A DNA stretch of 53,470 nt from Gemella haemolysans (GTDB lineage: Bacteria; Bacillota; Bacilli; Staphylococcales; Gemellaceae): the NCBI RefSeq assembly GCF_001553035.1, contig NZ_KQ959936.1, positions 1 through 53,470 on the forward strand. Reading direction: 5' to 3'. The position numbers were made by a program, and so were the translations under genes. The notes beneath the pieces were generated by a model that searched no databases, had not been told where the DNA came from, and saw nothing but the letters and a program-made list of their open reading frames with translations. The first letter of the stretch is position 1, and the number at the start of each line of letters is the position of its first letter. This document shows, in pieces, positions 7,514 to 16,756 of this stretch.

Positions 7514-9691
7514 GTGAATCTTGAATACCCATATAATTATGAAAATGTTGAAGATATGGCGAGTAAATATTTACCAGAAGAGCAAATAGAAATAATAAGA
7601 AAAGCTTATGAATTTGCAAAAATTGCTCACGAAGGACAATTTAGAAAATCAGGGGAACCATATATATTACACCCAGTTCAAGTTGCAGGAATTTTAACTG
7701 AGCTTAAATTAGATTATGCAACGATTTGTGCTGGTTTCTTGCATGATGTTGTAGAAGATACTAAATATACATTTGATGATATTAAAGAAACTTTCGGTGA
7801 AGATATAGCAGTTATAGTTGATGGAGTTACAAAATTAGATAAAGTAAAATTCCGTTCTAAAAAGCAATCACAAGCAGAAAATCATAGAAAACTTTTTGTA
7901 TCTATAGCGAAGGACTTACGTGTTATTTTCGTTAAACTTGCAGATAGACTACATAATATGAGAACTATGAAGTATATGCGTGAGGAGAAACAACGTGAGA
8001 TTTCGAGTGAAACACTTGAAATTTATGCGCCTTTAGCTCATAGATTGGGGATAAGTTCTGTTAAATGGGAACTGGAAGATACATCGCTTAGATATTTACA
8101 TCCATCTCAATATTTCTCAATAGTAGGAATGATGAAACAAAAAAGAAGTGCAAGAGAAGAGAGTATAAAAGATGCATGCTCAAGTATAACATCAATTTTA
8201 GCTGATAATAATATTAAAGCACAGGTAACGGGTAGACCAAAACATATTTATAGTATTTATAAAAAAATGGTTAAGCAAAATAAAACTTTTGACCAGATTT
8301 ATGATTTGTTAGCTGTGCGTGTTTTAGTAGATAGTGTAGCTGATTGTTATGCAACTTTAGGACTTGTAAATAATCTTTGGGTTCCAATTCCAGGAAGAAT
8401 TAAAGACTACATCGCAATGCCAAAACCGAACATGTATCAATCACTGCATACAACGGTAATTGCACCAGATGGGCAAACTTTAGAAGTTCAAATTAGAACT
8501 TATGAAATGCATGAGATTGCCGAAAAAGGGATTGCTGCTCACTGGGCTTATAAAGAAGGTAAGAAGGTTAATAGAAATAATAACTTCTATGAAAAATTAA
8601 ATTGGTTCCAAAAAATTGCAGAAAATGATGAAACTGAAGCGACTGCCGAAAGCTTTATGGAATCATTGAAAGTAGACCTATTGAGTGATAAAATCTATGT
8701 GTTTACACCAAATAGTGATATTATAGAATTACCAAAAGGTTCATGTATTGTTGACTTTGCATATGCGATTCACTCAGAAGTTGGTAATAAGATGGTAGGA
8801 GCTACTGTTAATGATAAAATTGAGCCATTCGATTATGTGTTATCAACTGGTGAAATCTGCGATATTCGTACCAGTAAAAACTCTACAGGGCCAAAACGTT
8901 CATGGCTAGAGATAGCTACATCATCCCAAACTAAATCAAAAATTAAAGCATTCTTCAAAAAAGCAGCGCGTGAAGAAAATCTAGTTAAAGGTGAAATCTT
9001 GTTAAAAGATGAGATTAAAGCTAATAACTTTGATATTGATGAAGTTCTTACAGAAGAAAATATTGCTATTGCTTTAAATAAATATAAATTTGCTAATTTT
9101 GAAGAAATGTATGTTGCCATAGGATATGGTGGAATTACAGCGAATAAAGTTTTTGCAAGATTAACAGAAAAAATTAGAAAAGAAAAGATGACTCAAGCAA
9201 AAATTGAGAAACTTTTCAATGCAGAAGAAACTAAAAAAATTGTTACTGAAACAGGGGTTTATGTAAAGGGAGTAGACAATATTCTTGTAAGATTATCTAA
9301 ATGTTGTCAACCAATCCCTGGAGACGAAATAGTAGGCTTTATTACAAAAGGTCGAGGAGTTACAGTTCATAGACATAATTGTCCAAACTTAAGTGAAGAA
9401 GATCATGCAAGATTATTGGATGTTGAATGGGTAGAAAGCTTAAATGCACGTCGTTATAGTGTAACATTGCAAATCCATGCGTTCGATAGAGAATTGTTAT
9501 TACAAAATGTTCTATTGACATTAAGTGAAAGTAGAGTCGAGATTAAAAAACTTAATTCTGAATCTAAAGCTGATAAAACATGTGTCATCACAATTGGAAT
9601 ATATGTTAAAAATGTTAGTGAATGTGATTACATGATTAAAAAATTACGACAAATCCAAGACGTTTATAGCGTAGAAAGAATAGTTAAATAG
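7514..9691 (+). CDS. relA: Bifunctional (p)ppGpp synthetase/hydrolase (long RSH)
   Basis: I choose GTG 7514, 7 nt after AGGAGG (7501-7506). It gives 725 residues, the usual length; an in-frame upstream ATG at 7418 has no ribosome site. From that start there is an HD hydrolase domain (H53, HD at 77-78, HDVVEDT intact). The synthetase domain has the [11 protein letters not shown] and [10 protein letters not shown] blocks. A TGS domain follows (around [14 protein letters not shown]), then a conserved-cysteine region ([10 protein letters not shown]) and a C-terminal ACT domain. With the hydrolase motif intact it should both make and degrade the stringent-response alarmone. It heads a relA-dtd-amidase homologue operon, as in Bacillus. 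Confidence 0.95.
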   Translation: MNLEYPYNYENVEDMASKYLPEEQIEIIRKAYEFAKIAHEGQFRKSGEPYILHPVQVAGILTELKLDYATICAGFLHDVVEDTKYTFDDIKETFGEDIAVIVDGVTKLDKVKFRSKKQSQAENHRKLFVSIAKDLRVIFVKLADRLHNMRTMKYMREEKQREISSETLEIYAPLAHRLGISSVKWELEDTSLRYLHPSQYFSIVGMMKQKRSAREESIKDACSSITSILADNNIKAQVTGRPKHIYSIYKKMVKQNKTFDQIYDLLAVRVLVDSVADCYATLGLVNNLWVPIPGRIKDYIAMPKPNMYQSLHTTVIAPDGQTLEVQIRTYEMHEIAEKGIAAHWAYKEGKKVNRNNNFYEKLNWFQKIAENDETEATAESFMESLKVDLLSDKIYVFTPNSDIIELPKGSCIVDFAYAIHSEVGNKMVGATVNDKIEPFDYVLSTGEICDIRTSKNSTGPKRSWLEIATSSQTKSKIKAFFKKAAREENLVKGEILLKDEIKANNFDIDEVLTEENIAIALNKYKFANFEEMYVAIGYGGITANKVFARLTEKIRKEKMTQAKIEKLFNAEETKKIVTETGVYVKGVDNILVRLSKCCQPIPGDEIVGFITKGRGVTVHRHNCPNLSEEDHARLLDVEWVESLNARRYSVTLQIHAFDRELLLQNVLLTLSESRVEIKKLNSESKADKTCVITIGIYVKNVSECDYMIKKLRQIQDVYSVERIVK

Positions 9692-9699
9692 GTGGATAT

Positions 9700-10152
9700 A
9701 TGAAAATTATATTACAAAAAGTTAAAAAAGCTAGTGTAAGTGTTAACAATAAGGTCGTGGGGAGTATTGATAAAGGATACTGTCTTTTAGTAGGGGTTCA
9801 TAAAGAATCTATAGAGGAAGATGCGAAATACTTAGCAAAAAAAGTAGCACAAGCGCGCTTATTTGAAGATGAAAATGATAAACTAAACCTAAGTCTTAAA
9901 GATGTTGGAGGAAGTATCTTATCAGTTTCACAATTTACTTTATACGCTGATACAAAAAAAGGTAATAGACCTAGTTTTACAAGCGCTGCAGGAGCAGAAA
10001 AAGCAAATGAATTATATGAAAAATTTAATAAATTTTTAAGAGAAGAAGGAGTAACGGTAGAAACAGGAATTTTTCAGACCATGATGGAAGTAAATATTGT
10101 TAATGATGGTCCTGTAACTATTGTTTACGAAAAACTAACAACAGGAAAATAA
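9700..10152 (+). CDS. dtd: D-aminoacyl-tRNA deacylase
   Basis: The 150-residue protein matches the DTD family, which removes D-amino acids and mischarged glycine from tRNA. It carries both active-site motifs: [10 protein letters not shown] (the SQxT block, about 75-84) and NRPSFTSAA (about 91-99). The C-terminal GPVTI that gives the enzyme its Gly-cisPro geometry is also present (about 136-140). Length is standard. The gene starts 8 nt after relA with an overlapping GGTGG ribosome site, and relA-dtd coupling is common in Firmicutes. It is cytoplasmic and dimeric in studied relatives. Confidence 0.95.
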   Translation: MKIILQKVKKASVSVNNKVVGSIDKGYCLLVGVHKESIEEDAKYLAKKVAQARLFEDENDKLNLSLKDVGGSILSVSQFTLYADTKKGNRPSFTSAAGAEKANELYEKFNKFLREEGVTVETGIFQTMMEVNIVNDGPVTIVYEKLTTGK

Positions 10153-10153
10153 A

Positions 10154-11599
10154 ATGAGAATAAAAAGAAGAAACAAGAATGGAGTATTATTTCTAATATC
10201 TATACTGTTATTAGTGCTAATTATTGGAGGAGTAGTTACTTATATAGGGGAGAAGATGAATTTAGCATCTAATTCTGAGAACAACATTACCATTTCGAAA
10301 GAAATTGAGCTTAGAACTGGACCTGACGATACCTATCCAACTTTAAAAAAAGTGACTGCAGGAGATAACGTAGAAATGCTAAGCAAAGCTGATTCTTGGT
10401 ATGAAGTGAAAACAAAAGATAGTTTTGTTGGTTGGATACCAGGATGGAGTATTTTAGGTACGGGGCTAAAAAGTCCAGAGGACCAAAATAAAGAAAAATT
10501 ATCTTCTTATTCAATATTATTAAATCCAATTAGCAAACAAGATGATAGTTCTGATTATAAAGGAGTATCTTCTAAGTCTTATAATTTAAAAATAGCTAAA
10601 CAATTAAAAGAGATATTAGAAAAAGATGGTATAAAAGCAATTTTAACGAGGGATAATGATGAAACTTATCCTTCAAAAGAAGAAATCACAAAAATTGCTG
10701 CAGAGAATGCTGTAGAAATGCTAGTTGATATTGATACTACTAATGATAGTAATAAAGATGTATTTGGAGTGAAAGTTTATTACGGAACACAGGAGTCTTC
10801 AATTGTAGCAAGAAGTATCGAGAAAAATCTTTCTGAACACTATATTTCAAAGATTTCTTCATCTGAGAAACAAGCTAACTTCTCACAATTGAGTGATAAA
10901 TTACCACAGGTGAAATTGATTACAGCTAATATTGGGAATAAAATAGATGTAGATTTATTAAATAATGAGATAGCAAATAAGCAATTTATTGAATCTCTAA
11001 GAGATGGTATCGAAGGTTATCTATATTATCTAATAAATATTGACAATTATAATGCAAAACGAAAAGAACAATTACTTAATTTACCTCAAAAAGGACTTTC
11101 TGTACCTATGTATTATATGAAACAAGATGCATATAAAAATATAGCATATGGATTAGATGGAAAGAAAACAATTGAAGAAAATGGTGATGCAATTATTTCT
11201 CTTGCTATGATCGCAAAATATATTGGTAAAGATGAAGCAACTGTAGAAGAACTTGCTTCTTGGGCAGGTAATAAGTACTACATCAGAAACCAAGGAACTC
11301 AACCTACGATTATTACGGCTTTTGCTGAAAAGTATAATCTAAAAGTTGAACGAATTGAAACTGATAAACTAGTAGAAAACTTAGAAGATGCTCTGAGAGA
11401 TAATAAACCTATACTTGTCAGGTTAAAATCTGGAGTATTCGGTGATAGAGTAACTTATAAAGTTATTCGTGGTTTTGAAGATGATAAATTCTATATAAAT
11501 GATCCGAATGACGATGATGTTAAACTTACAAGTTATAATGGTTTTACAGAAAATGACATAAAAAATAACCTTGCTCAAGCTTGGATATTTAGTAAATAG
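10154..11599 (+). CDS. Membrane-anchored SH3 / degenerate amidase-3 / degenerate C39-like protein
   Basis: It is 481 residues. A short basic N-terminus and one membrane helix (11-30) anchor it, with the rest outside. Residues 45-102 resemble a bacterial SH3 domain (ELRTGPDDTYPTLKKV, WYEVK, GWIPGW). Residues 118-295 follow the fold order of N-acetylmuramoyl-L-alanine amidase type 3 (LNLKIAKQLKEIL, AILTRDND, GVKVYYG), but the zinc and catalytic positions appear replaced: the GHGG block is NPISKQDD, the second ligand region is SSKSYNL, SIHAN is DIDTT, and the late Glu block is LITANIG. Residues 318-480 resemble a peptidase C39-like domain whose GCGP Cys block is ENGDAI. It sits one base after dtd, where Bacillus has the amidase gene yrvJ. 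I infer a non-catalytic wall-binding role. Confidence 0.7.
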   Translation: MRIKRRNKNGVLFLISILLLVLIIGGVVTYIGEKMNLASNSENNITISKEIELRTGPDDTYPTLKKVTAGDNVEMLSKADSWYEVKTKDSFVGWIPGWSILGTGLKSPEDQNKEKLSSYSILLNPISKQDDSSDYKGVSSKSYNLKIAKQLKEILEKDGIKAILTRDNDETYPSKEEITKIAAENAVEMLVDIDTTNDSNKDVFGVKVYYGTQESSIVARSIEKNLSEHYISKISSSEKQANFSQLSDKLPQVKLITANIGNKIDVDLLNNEIANKQFIESLRDGIEGYLYYLINIDNYNAKRKEQLLNLPQKGLSVPMYYMKQDAYKNIAYGLDGKKTIEENGDAIISLAMIAKYIGKDEATVEELASWAGNKYYIRNQGTQPTIITAFAEKYNLKVERIETDKLVENLEDALRDNKPILVRLKSGVFGDRVTYKVIRGFEDDKFYINDPNDDDVKLTSYNGFTENDIKNNLAQAWIFSK

Positions 11600-11602
11600 A
11601 AA

Positions 11603-11641
11603 AAAAGATTAATCTAGAAAAATTCTAGGTTAATCTTTTTT
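11603..11641 (+). terminator. Terminator of the relA-dtd operon
   Basis: AAGATTAA-CTAGAA pairs with TTCTAG-TTAATCTT (one mismatch) and is followed by a T run. Confidence 0.85.
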
Positions 11642-11663
11642 ATTGCAATAATTAAATTATCTA

Positions 11664-11692
11664 TTGACTTAAAGATTAAAATGCAATATAAT
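11664..11692 (+). promoter_or_regulatory. Promoter of the MarR/ABC exporter operon
   Basis: TTGACT (11664-11669), a 17-nt spacer and a perfect TATAAT (11687-11692). The presumed start point falls inside the palindromic operator that follows. Confidence 0.85.
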
Positions 11693-11730
11693 AGTTAACG
11701 TTATTAACTAATTAGTTAATGGTATTAACT
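11693..11730. promoter_or_regulatory. Operator array of four alternating AGTTAA half-sites
   Basis: AGTTAA-N5-TTAACT (11693-11709), TTAACTAATTAGTTAA (11704-11719, a perfect palindrome) and AGTTAA-N5-TTAACT (11714-11730) overlap end to end. The array starts one base after the -10 box, so a bound dimer would block initiation. The natural candidate is the MarR protein encoded next, acting on its own operon. Confidence 0.7.
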
Positions 11731-11758
11731 ATTTGATAAGTAATAAAGGAGGTAGAAA

Positions 11759-12223
11759 ATGAGTGTAGATGAAATTTCATATCATAAAGCAATGGATATG
11801 ATGGAAGATTTTAGGTTGATAATGAAAAGATTTCATAAGAAAAGTGATGCACCGTATAGAAAACCTGAATTCCAAGCAATGTTATTTTTGTCTTGTAAAG
11901 AAAAAATTACGATGCAGGAATTAGGTGAAGAACTACACGTGACAAAACCTAGAGTTACAGCACTTGTAAGTGAATTACTAGAAAAAGATTTTGTTGTTCA
12001 AAGTACAGATGAAAAAGATAAAAGAAAAAAATATCTTAGTTTATCTGAAAAAGGAGTCGAATGCATAGAATCACATAGAAAAGCTTATGAAGAATGGTTC
12101 CAATCTATCTGGAATAAATTTGATGTAAGGGAAAAAGAAGCGTTTGATATATTATTATCTCGAGTAAATGAGATTTTTAGAGAAGAATTATCTGATAAGG
12201 AGGAAAATAATGAAACTAATTAA
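11759..12223 (+). CDS. MarR-family regulator of the ABC exporter operon
   Basis: The 154-residue protein has the MarR winged helix-turn-helix. The recognition region is MQELGEELHVTKPRVTALVSELLEKDFV (about 59-86), followed by the wing DEKDKRKKYLSLSEKG. The flanking helices are the dimerisation ends. Known MarR proteins repress their own operon and lose DNA binding when they meet a phenolic, lipid or oxidant signal. Here the gene leads an operon with two exporter subunits, and the promoter contains an operator array. The ATG follows AAAGGAGG. Its last 14 nt overlap the first exporter gene. Confidence 0.88.
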   Translation: MSVDEISYHKAMDMMEDFRLIMKRFHKKSDAPYRKPEFQAMLFLSCKEKITMQELGEELHVTKPRVTALVSELLEKDFVVQSTDEKDKRKKYLSLSEKGVECIESHRKAYEEWFQSIWNKFDVREKEAFDILLSRVNEIFREELSDKEENNETN

Positions 12224-14363
12224 ATATTTAAAAGGTTTCTTGGTACCGATGATATTTTTAGTTGCGATATTAGGCGTTCGTGTTGTAGCAGAGCTAGCAC
12301 TTCCGACATATACAAGTAATATTGTCGATAAAGGTATTCAACAAAGTGGTATCCAAGATGCTGTACCGGAAAAAATAAGTGAAAAATCATTTAAAGAGTT
12401 ACAATTGTTTATGACTGATGATGAGATTAAAAAAGTCACTGCTAAATACACTAAAGATGGTGATGTATATAAACTTGATAGTATAAGTGAACAAGAACGT
12501 AGCGAACTAAATGATATATTTAAAAATGCTATGACTGTAGTATCTGGTACAAAATCTGAAAACTTAGATTTAGATAAGGTTGCAGAAGGTGTCAAACTAG
12601 GACTAGTTAAGAAAGATAGTTTAATAGAACAAAAAAATAAATCAATTAGTGACTTAGGAAGTTCGGCTGATATGATAACTAAACAAGCTGGAGTTCGTTA
12701 TGTTAAAGAAGAGTATAGAAATAATGTAGGAATTGATACTAATGAGATTAGAAAAAATTATCTAAAAGAAGTTGGAATAATGATGATAATCGTAACATTT
12801 ATTTCAGGTATAGGTAGTGTTATCTCAAACTTTATAGCTAGTAGAATCTCTTCGAAAATAGCTTATAATTTACGAGAAAAACTTTATAATAAAGTACTAT
12901 CATTTTCTAAACAAGATATTGATAAATTTTCTACAGCTTCACTAATTACAAGAAGTACAAATGATATTCAACAAATTCAAAACGCTTTAAATATGATGTT
13001 ATTTATCGCAATCTATGCGCCGATGATGGCAGTTTATGGGGTTTATAAAGTTACGCAAACTGATACTGGAATGACTTGGATAATTGCATTAGGTGTAGGT
13101 ATCTTAGGTTTAACATTAGGAATAATTTCATTCTTAGTAATGCCGAAATTTAAAATTATGCAAAAGCTAATTGATAGAGTAAACTTGGTAACTCGTGAAG
13201 CATTAACTGGTATTTCTGTAATTCGTGTTTTTGGTCGTAAAAAATATGAAGAGGAAAGATTCGATAAAGAAAATACAGTTTTAAAAAATGAACAACTTTT
13301 TATCAATAGAACTTTATCAGCGCTTATGCCGATGATTATACTAATTATGAATGGTATTGCATTATTAATAATCTGGGTTGGTGGAAAAAATATAGATGCT
13401 GGTAGTATTCAGGTTGGTGATATGATGGCGTTTATAACATATACAATGCAGATAGTAATGTCATTCTTATTCTTTACATTTTTAATGATGCAACTACCTC
13501 GTGCTGAAGTTGCAGCTGGTCGTATTAATGAAGTACTGGAAACAGAGGTTACTGTAGTGGATAGTAAACATATTGATGATAGTAAGCTTCAAGACGTGAA
13601 GGGTACATTAAAATTTGATAATGTTAGCTTTACATTTAATGGAGCTGATAGTCCAGTGCTTAGTAACATTAGTTTTGAAGCAGAAGCAGGAAAAACTACT
13701 GCAATCATAGGAAGTACAGGTAGTGGAAAATCTACATTACTTCACTTAATTCCAAGATACTTCGATGCTAGTGAAGGTGAAATCTTAATTGATGGAGTTA
13801 ATATTAGAGATATAAGCTTAAATAAATTAAGAGACATTTTAGGATTTGTCCCTCAAAAAGGAGTATTATTCAGTGGTAATATTGAATCAAATATTAAATT
13901 TGCAGATGAAAATATTACTGATGAACAGATGAAAAAAGCCGCTGAAATTGCGCAAGCACTAGAGTTTATTAATGAAAAAGAAGATAAATTTAATAGTGAA
14001 ATTTCACAAGGTGGATCTAACGTTTCTGGAGGACAAAAACAACGTCTTTCAATTGCTCGTGCACTGGCAAAAAATCCTAAGATACTTCTTTTTGACGATA
14101 GTTTCTCAGCATTAGATTACAAAACAGACGTGAAATTAAGAAAAACTTTAAGAGAAGAAATGTCTGGAGTGACTACTATTATAGTTGCTCAGCGTATAGC
14201 AACAATTTTAAATGCAGATAAAATTATCGTAATGAATGAAGGTAAGATAGTGGGAGTTGGAAAACATCAAGAACTTTTAGAAACTTGCCCGACATATTTA
14301 GAAATTGCAGAAAGTCAACTTAGTGAAGAAGAATTACAAAAAGGAGGTAAACATCATGGCTAA
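12210..14363 (+). CDS. Heterodimeric ABC exporter subunit with degenerate ATP site
   Basis: I choose ATG 12210, preceded by AAGGAGG, giving 717 residues. An exporter membrane domain (six helices) is joined to an ATPase domain. Unusually, some 150 hydrophilic residues (about 36-190, EK-rich) separate helices 1 and 2 and would lie outside the cell. The ATPase has Walker A GSTGSGKST (about 501-509) and signature VSGGQ. It has Asp in place of the catalytic Glu after Walker B (LLFDDS) and Gln in place of the switch His (VAQRI). That combination marks the non-hydrolysing site of heterodimeric exporters such as BmrC or TM287. It overlaps marR and the partner gene, so production is coupled. Confidence 0.9.
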   Translation: MKLIKYLKGFLVPMIFLVAILGVRVVAELALPTYTSNIVDKGIQQSGIQDAVPEKISEKSFKELQLFMTDDEIKKVTAKYTKDGDVYKLDSISEQERSELNDIFKNAMTVVSGTKSENLDLDKVAEGVKLGLVKKDSLIEQKNKSISDLGSSADMITKQAGVRYVKEEYRNNVGIDTNEIRKNYLKEVGIMMIIVTFISGIGSVISNFIASRISSKIAYNLREKLYNKVLSFSKQDIDKFSTASLITRSTNDIQQIQNALNMMLFIAIYAPMMAVYGVYKVTQTDTGMTWIIALGVGILGLTLGIISFLVMPKFKIMQKLIDRVNLVTREALTGISVIRVFGRKKYEEERFDKENTVLKNEQLFINRTLSALMPMIILIMNGIALLIIWVGGKNIDAGSIQVGDMMAFITYTMQIVMSFLFFTFLMMQLPRAEVAAGRINEVLETEVTVVDSKHIDDSKLQDVKGTLKFDNVSFTFNGADSPVLSNISFEAEAGKTTAIIGSTGSGKSTLLHLIPRYFDASEGEILIDGVNIRDISLNKLRDILGFVPQKGVLFSGNIESNIKFADENITDEQMKKAAEIAQALEFINEKEDKFNSEISQGGSNVSGGQKQRLSIARALAKNPKILLFDDSFSALDYKTDVKLRKTLREEMSGVTTIIVAQRIATILNADKIIVMNEGKIVGVGKHQELLETCPTYLEIAESQLSEEELQKGGKHHG

Positions 14364-16146
14364 AGATCAAAAAATAGAAAAAGCTAATAATTTTTCTGGA
14401 ACATTAAAAAGAATCATCAAATTGATGTTTACACAGTATAAAGTTTCAAGTATTTTGATAGTATTCTTTGCATTAGCAAGTACAGTATTCGGTATAGTAG
14501 GTCCTAAAATTATGGGACAGGCAACTACAGAATTATTCGAAGGGTTAGTTGCTAAAATTAGTAATGAAGGTAGTATAAATTTTGAAAAAATAGCAGGAAT
14601 TTTACTTACTGTATTAGGTTTATACATACTGTCATCACTGTTTATGTTTATTCAAGGATGGCTGATGAGTAATGTTTCTCAAAAAATGACATACGATATT
14701 CGTAAAGATATAAGTAAAAAAATAAATACTTTACCTGTTGGCTATTTTGAACAACGTACAGTAGGTGAAACTTTATCTCGTGTTACTAATGATGTAGATA
14801 CATTAGGTCAATCATTAAATCAAAGTTTTACTCAGATAATTTCAAATACAGCAATGGTATTAGGGGTATTGGTAATGATGTTTACGATAAGTCCTCTAAT
14901 GACTCTAATTGCGTTAGCTTTAATTCCTGTTTCGGGAATACTACTAGGTGCTATAACAAAATGGAGTCAAAAATATTTCAAAAGTCAACAAGATATGCTT
15001 TCTGATGTAAATGGACAGGTTGAAGAGAGTTTCTCAGGTCAAAATATTATCGCAGCATTCAACTATAAAGAAAAAAGTGTAAAAGAATTCAATGATAAAA
15101 ATAAACAATTATATACATCATCATGGAAAGCAAATTTCTTCTCAGGGCTAATGTTCCCAGTGATTAACTTTGTAGGAAACCTTGGTTATGTAGGTATTGT
15201 ATTCTCAGGTGGATTATTAGTTTCTAAAGGAACTATTGGTGTAGGGGATATTCAAGCTTTTATCCAATATATTAGAAACTTTACTCAACCAATAGGTCAA
15301 ATAGCTCAGTCTATGTCAGAAATTCAAAAAATGGCAGCTGCAGGTGAAAGAGTATTTGAGTTCTTAGATGCTAAAGACGAACAAGATGCAGAAGTACTAG
15401 AAACAGTTACAAGTAAAGAAGGTAATGTAGTATTCGATAAAGTAAAATTTGGATATGTAGAAGATCAAATAATTATTAAAAACTTTACTAGTGATGTTAA
15501 AAAAGGAGAGATGGTTGCTATCGTTGGTCCTACAGGTGCAGGTAAAACAACGATGATTAAACTTCTTATGAGATTCTATGATATTAATGGAGGAAGTATC
15601 TATATTGATGGAAAAGATATTTCTAAACTTGACAGATCCGAATTGCGTTCTTACTTCACAATGGTACTACAAGATACTTGGTTATTTAAAGGAACGATAA
15701 TGGAGAATCTTCGTTATGGTCGATTAGATGCTACAGATGAAGAAGTAATAGAAGCGGCTAAGGCAGCTCATATTCACCACTTTATTAAAACTTTACCGGG
15801 TGGCTACAATATGGAATTAAATGAAGATGCTTCAAATATTTCACAAGGTCAAAAGCAACTTTTAACTATAGCTCGTGCAATTCTTGCTGATAAACCTATA
15901 TTAATTCTTGACGAGGCAACTTCGAGTGTAGATACACGTACAGAAGTATTAATCCAAAAAGCTATGAATAAACTTATGGAAGGTCGTACTACATTCGTTA
16001 TTGCTCATCGTTTATCAACAATTAGAAATGCAGATAAAATATTAGTATTAAAAGATGGAGATATTATTGAACAAGGTAACCATGATGAATTATTAGAACA
16101 AAAAGGTTTCTATTCGGAATTATATCAAAGTCAATTTGCAGAATAA
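14356..16146 (+). CDS. Heterodimeric ABC exporter subunit with canonical ATPase residues
   Basis: The start is ATG 14356 behind AAGGAGG, giving 596 residues and an 8-nt overlap with the partner subunit. A six-helix exporter domain (about 1-320) is followed by the ATPase: Walker A GPTGAGKTT (about 391-399), Walker B LILDEAT with the catalytic Glu, and switch His in IAHRLST. Its signature is ISQGQ rather than LSGGQ. Since each ATP site combines one subunit's Walker motifs with the other's signature, the altered ISQGQ falls in the same site as the partner's Asp and Gln. The pair thus has one active and one degenerate site. The drug, lipid or peptide exported is unknown. Confidence 0.92.
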   Translation: MAKDQKIEKANNFSGTLKRIIKLMFTQYKVSSILIVFFALASTVFGIVGPKIMGQATTELFEGLVAKISNEGSINFEKIAGILLTVLGLYILSSLFMFIQGWLMSNVSQKMTYDIRKDISKKINTLPVGYFEQRTVGETLSRVTNDVDTLGQSLNQSFTQIISNTAMVLGVLVMMFTISPLMTLIALALIPVSGILLGAITKWSQKYFKSQQDMLSDVNGQVEESFSGQNIIAAFNYKEKSVKEFNDKNKQLYTSSWKANFFSGLMFPVINFVGNLGYVGIVFSGGLLVSKGTIGVGDIQAFIQYIRNFTQPIGQIAQSMSEIQKMAAAGERVFEFLDAKDEQDAEVLETVTSKEGNVVFDKVKFGYVEDQIIIKNFTSDVKKGEMVAIVGPTGAGKTTMIKLLMRFYDINGGSIYIDGKDISKLDRSELRSYFTMVLQDTWLFKGTIMENLRYGRLDATDEEVIEAAKAAHIHHFIKTLPGGYNMELNEDASNISQGQKQLLTIARAILADKPILILDEATSSVDTRTEVLIQKAMNKLMEGRTTFVIAHRLSTIRNADKILVLKDGDIIEQGNHDELLEQKGFYSELYQSQFAE

Positions 16147-16150
16147 AAGT

Positions 16151-16185
16151 AAAGGCATTTAGAGATATCTCTCTAGATGTCTTTT
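16151..16185 (+). terminator. Terminator of the exporter operon
   Basis: AAAGGCATTTAGAGA pairs with TCTCTAGATGTCTTT (G-T and mismatch positions allowed), ending in CTTTT. Confidence 0.65.
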
Positions 16186-16197
16186 AATATTATTTCT

Positions 16198-16226
16198 TTG
16201 ACAATGTAAAGTTAATATAATATAAT
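16198..16226 (+). promoter_or_regulatory. Promoter of the second MarR unit
   Basis: Perfect TTGACA (16198-16203), 17-nt spacer and perfect TATAAT (16221-16226), overlapped by the operator that begins at 16222. Confidence 0.9.
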
Positions 16227-16249
16227 TATCTCATATTCGAGATAATTAT
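16222..16249. promoter_or_regulatory. Perfect 11-bp inverted-repeat operator (MhqR-like)
   Basis: ATAATTATCTC (16222-16232), six bases, GAGATAATTAT (16239-16249). It covers the -10 box and the start point. The TATCTC...GAGATA core resembles the operator I recall for the quinone-sensing repressor MhqR. A weaker copy (TATCTT...GAGATA, 16723-16740) lies between this regulator and the oxidoreductase gene. Confidence 0.75.
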
Positions 16250-16285
16250 GCTGAGGATAGATGTAAATAAGATAGGAGAATTCTT

Positions 16286-16693
16286 ATGAATAATGAGTTT
16301 AAAGTCGTTATAGGAATTATGAGAGCAAGTAATCTATTGGTAGATGATTTAAAGAAAACTTTAAAGAATTATCCAATAAATGCGACTGAATTTTCTGTTA
16401 TGGAATTTTTACATAGTAAAGGTGAGAAGAGTATTCAAGAAATACGTGATAGAATATTACTTGCTAGTGGAAGTGCTACATACGTAGTCGATAACCTTGA
16501 AAAAAAAGGATATGTTAATAGAAAGGTTAGTCAAAAGGATAAAAGAGTAACTTATGTTAAGTTAACTAAAATAGGAGAAAATTTAATGGATGATATTTTC
16601 CCTATCCATAAAATAAATACAAAAAAGATTTTCGATGATTTAACTGAAGAAGAATTAGATACATTGAAAGAAATACTAAAGAAAATTAATTAA
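16286..16693 (+). CDS. MarR-family regulator, MhqR/YkvE-like
   Basis: The 135-residue protein has the MarR fold with its recognition region around IQEIRDRILLASGSATYVVDNLEKKGYV (about 51-78) and the wing SQKDKRVTYVKLTKIGE. The acidic C-terminus (DDLTEEELDTLKEILKKI) supplies the dimer helix. Its length and the operator in its own promoter resemble the quinone-responsive MhqR repressors. It contains no cysteine, so a thiol-based redox switch is unlikely. It is followed at 63 nt by a luciferase-like oxidoreductase with a second, weaker operator in front, its probable target. The inducer is unknown. Confidence 0.85.
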   Translation: MNNEFKVVIGIMRASNLLVDDLKKTLKNYPINATEFSVMEFLHSKGEKSIQEIRDRILLASGSATYVVDNLEKKGYVNRKVSQKDKRVTYVKLTKIGENLMDDIFPIHKINTKKIFDDLTEEELDTLKEILKKIN

Positions 16694-16721
16694 AAATTGT
16701 TTTCTTTTATTATAAAATAAT

Positions 16722-16741
16722 ATCTTGAAATTGAGATAATT
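16722..16741. promoter_or_regulatory. Second, imperfect MarR operator before the oxidoreductase
   Basis: TATCTTGAAATTGAGATA (16723-16740) repeats the core of the perfect operator at 16222-16249 with the same six-base centre spacing. It lies 16 nt upstream of the oxidoreductase start, overlapping the region of its ribosome site TAGGAGG. Confidence 0.55.
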
Positions 16742-16756
16742 TAGGAGGATAAAAAA

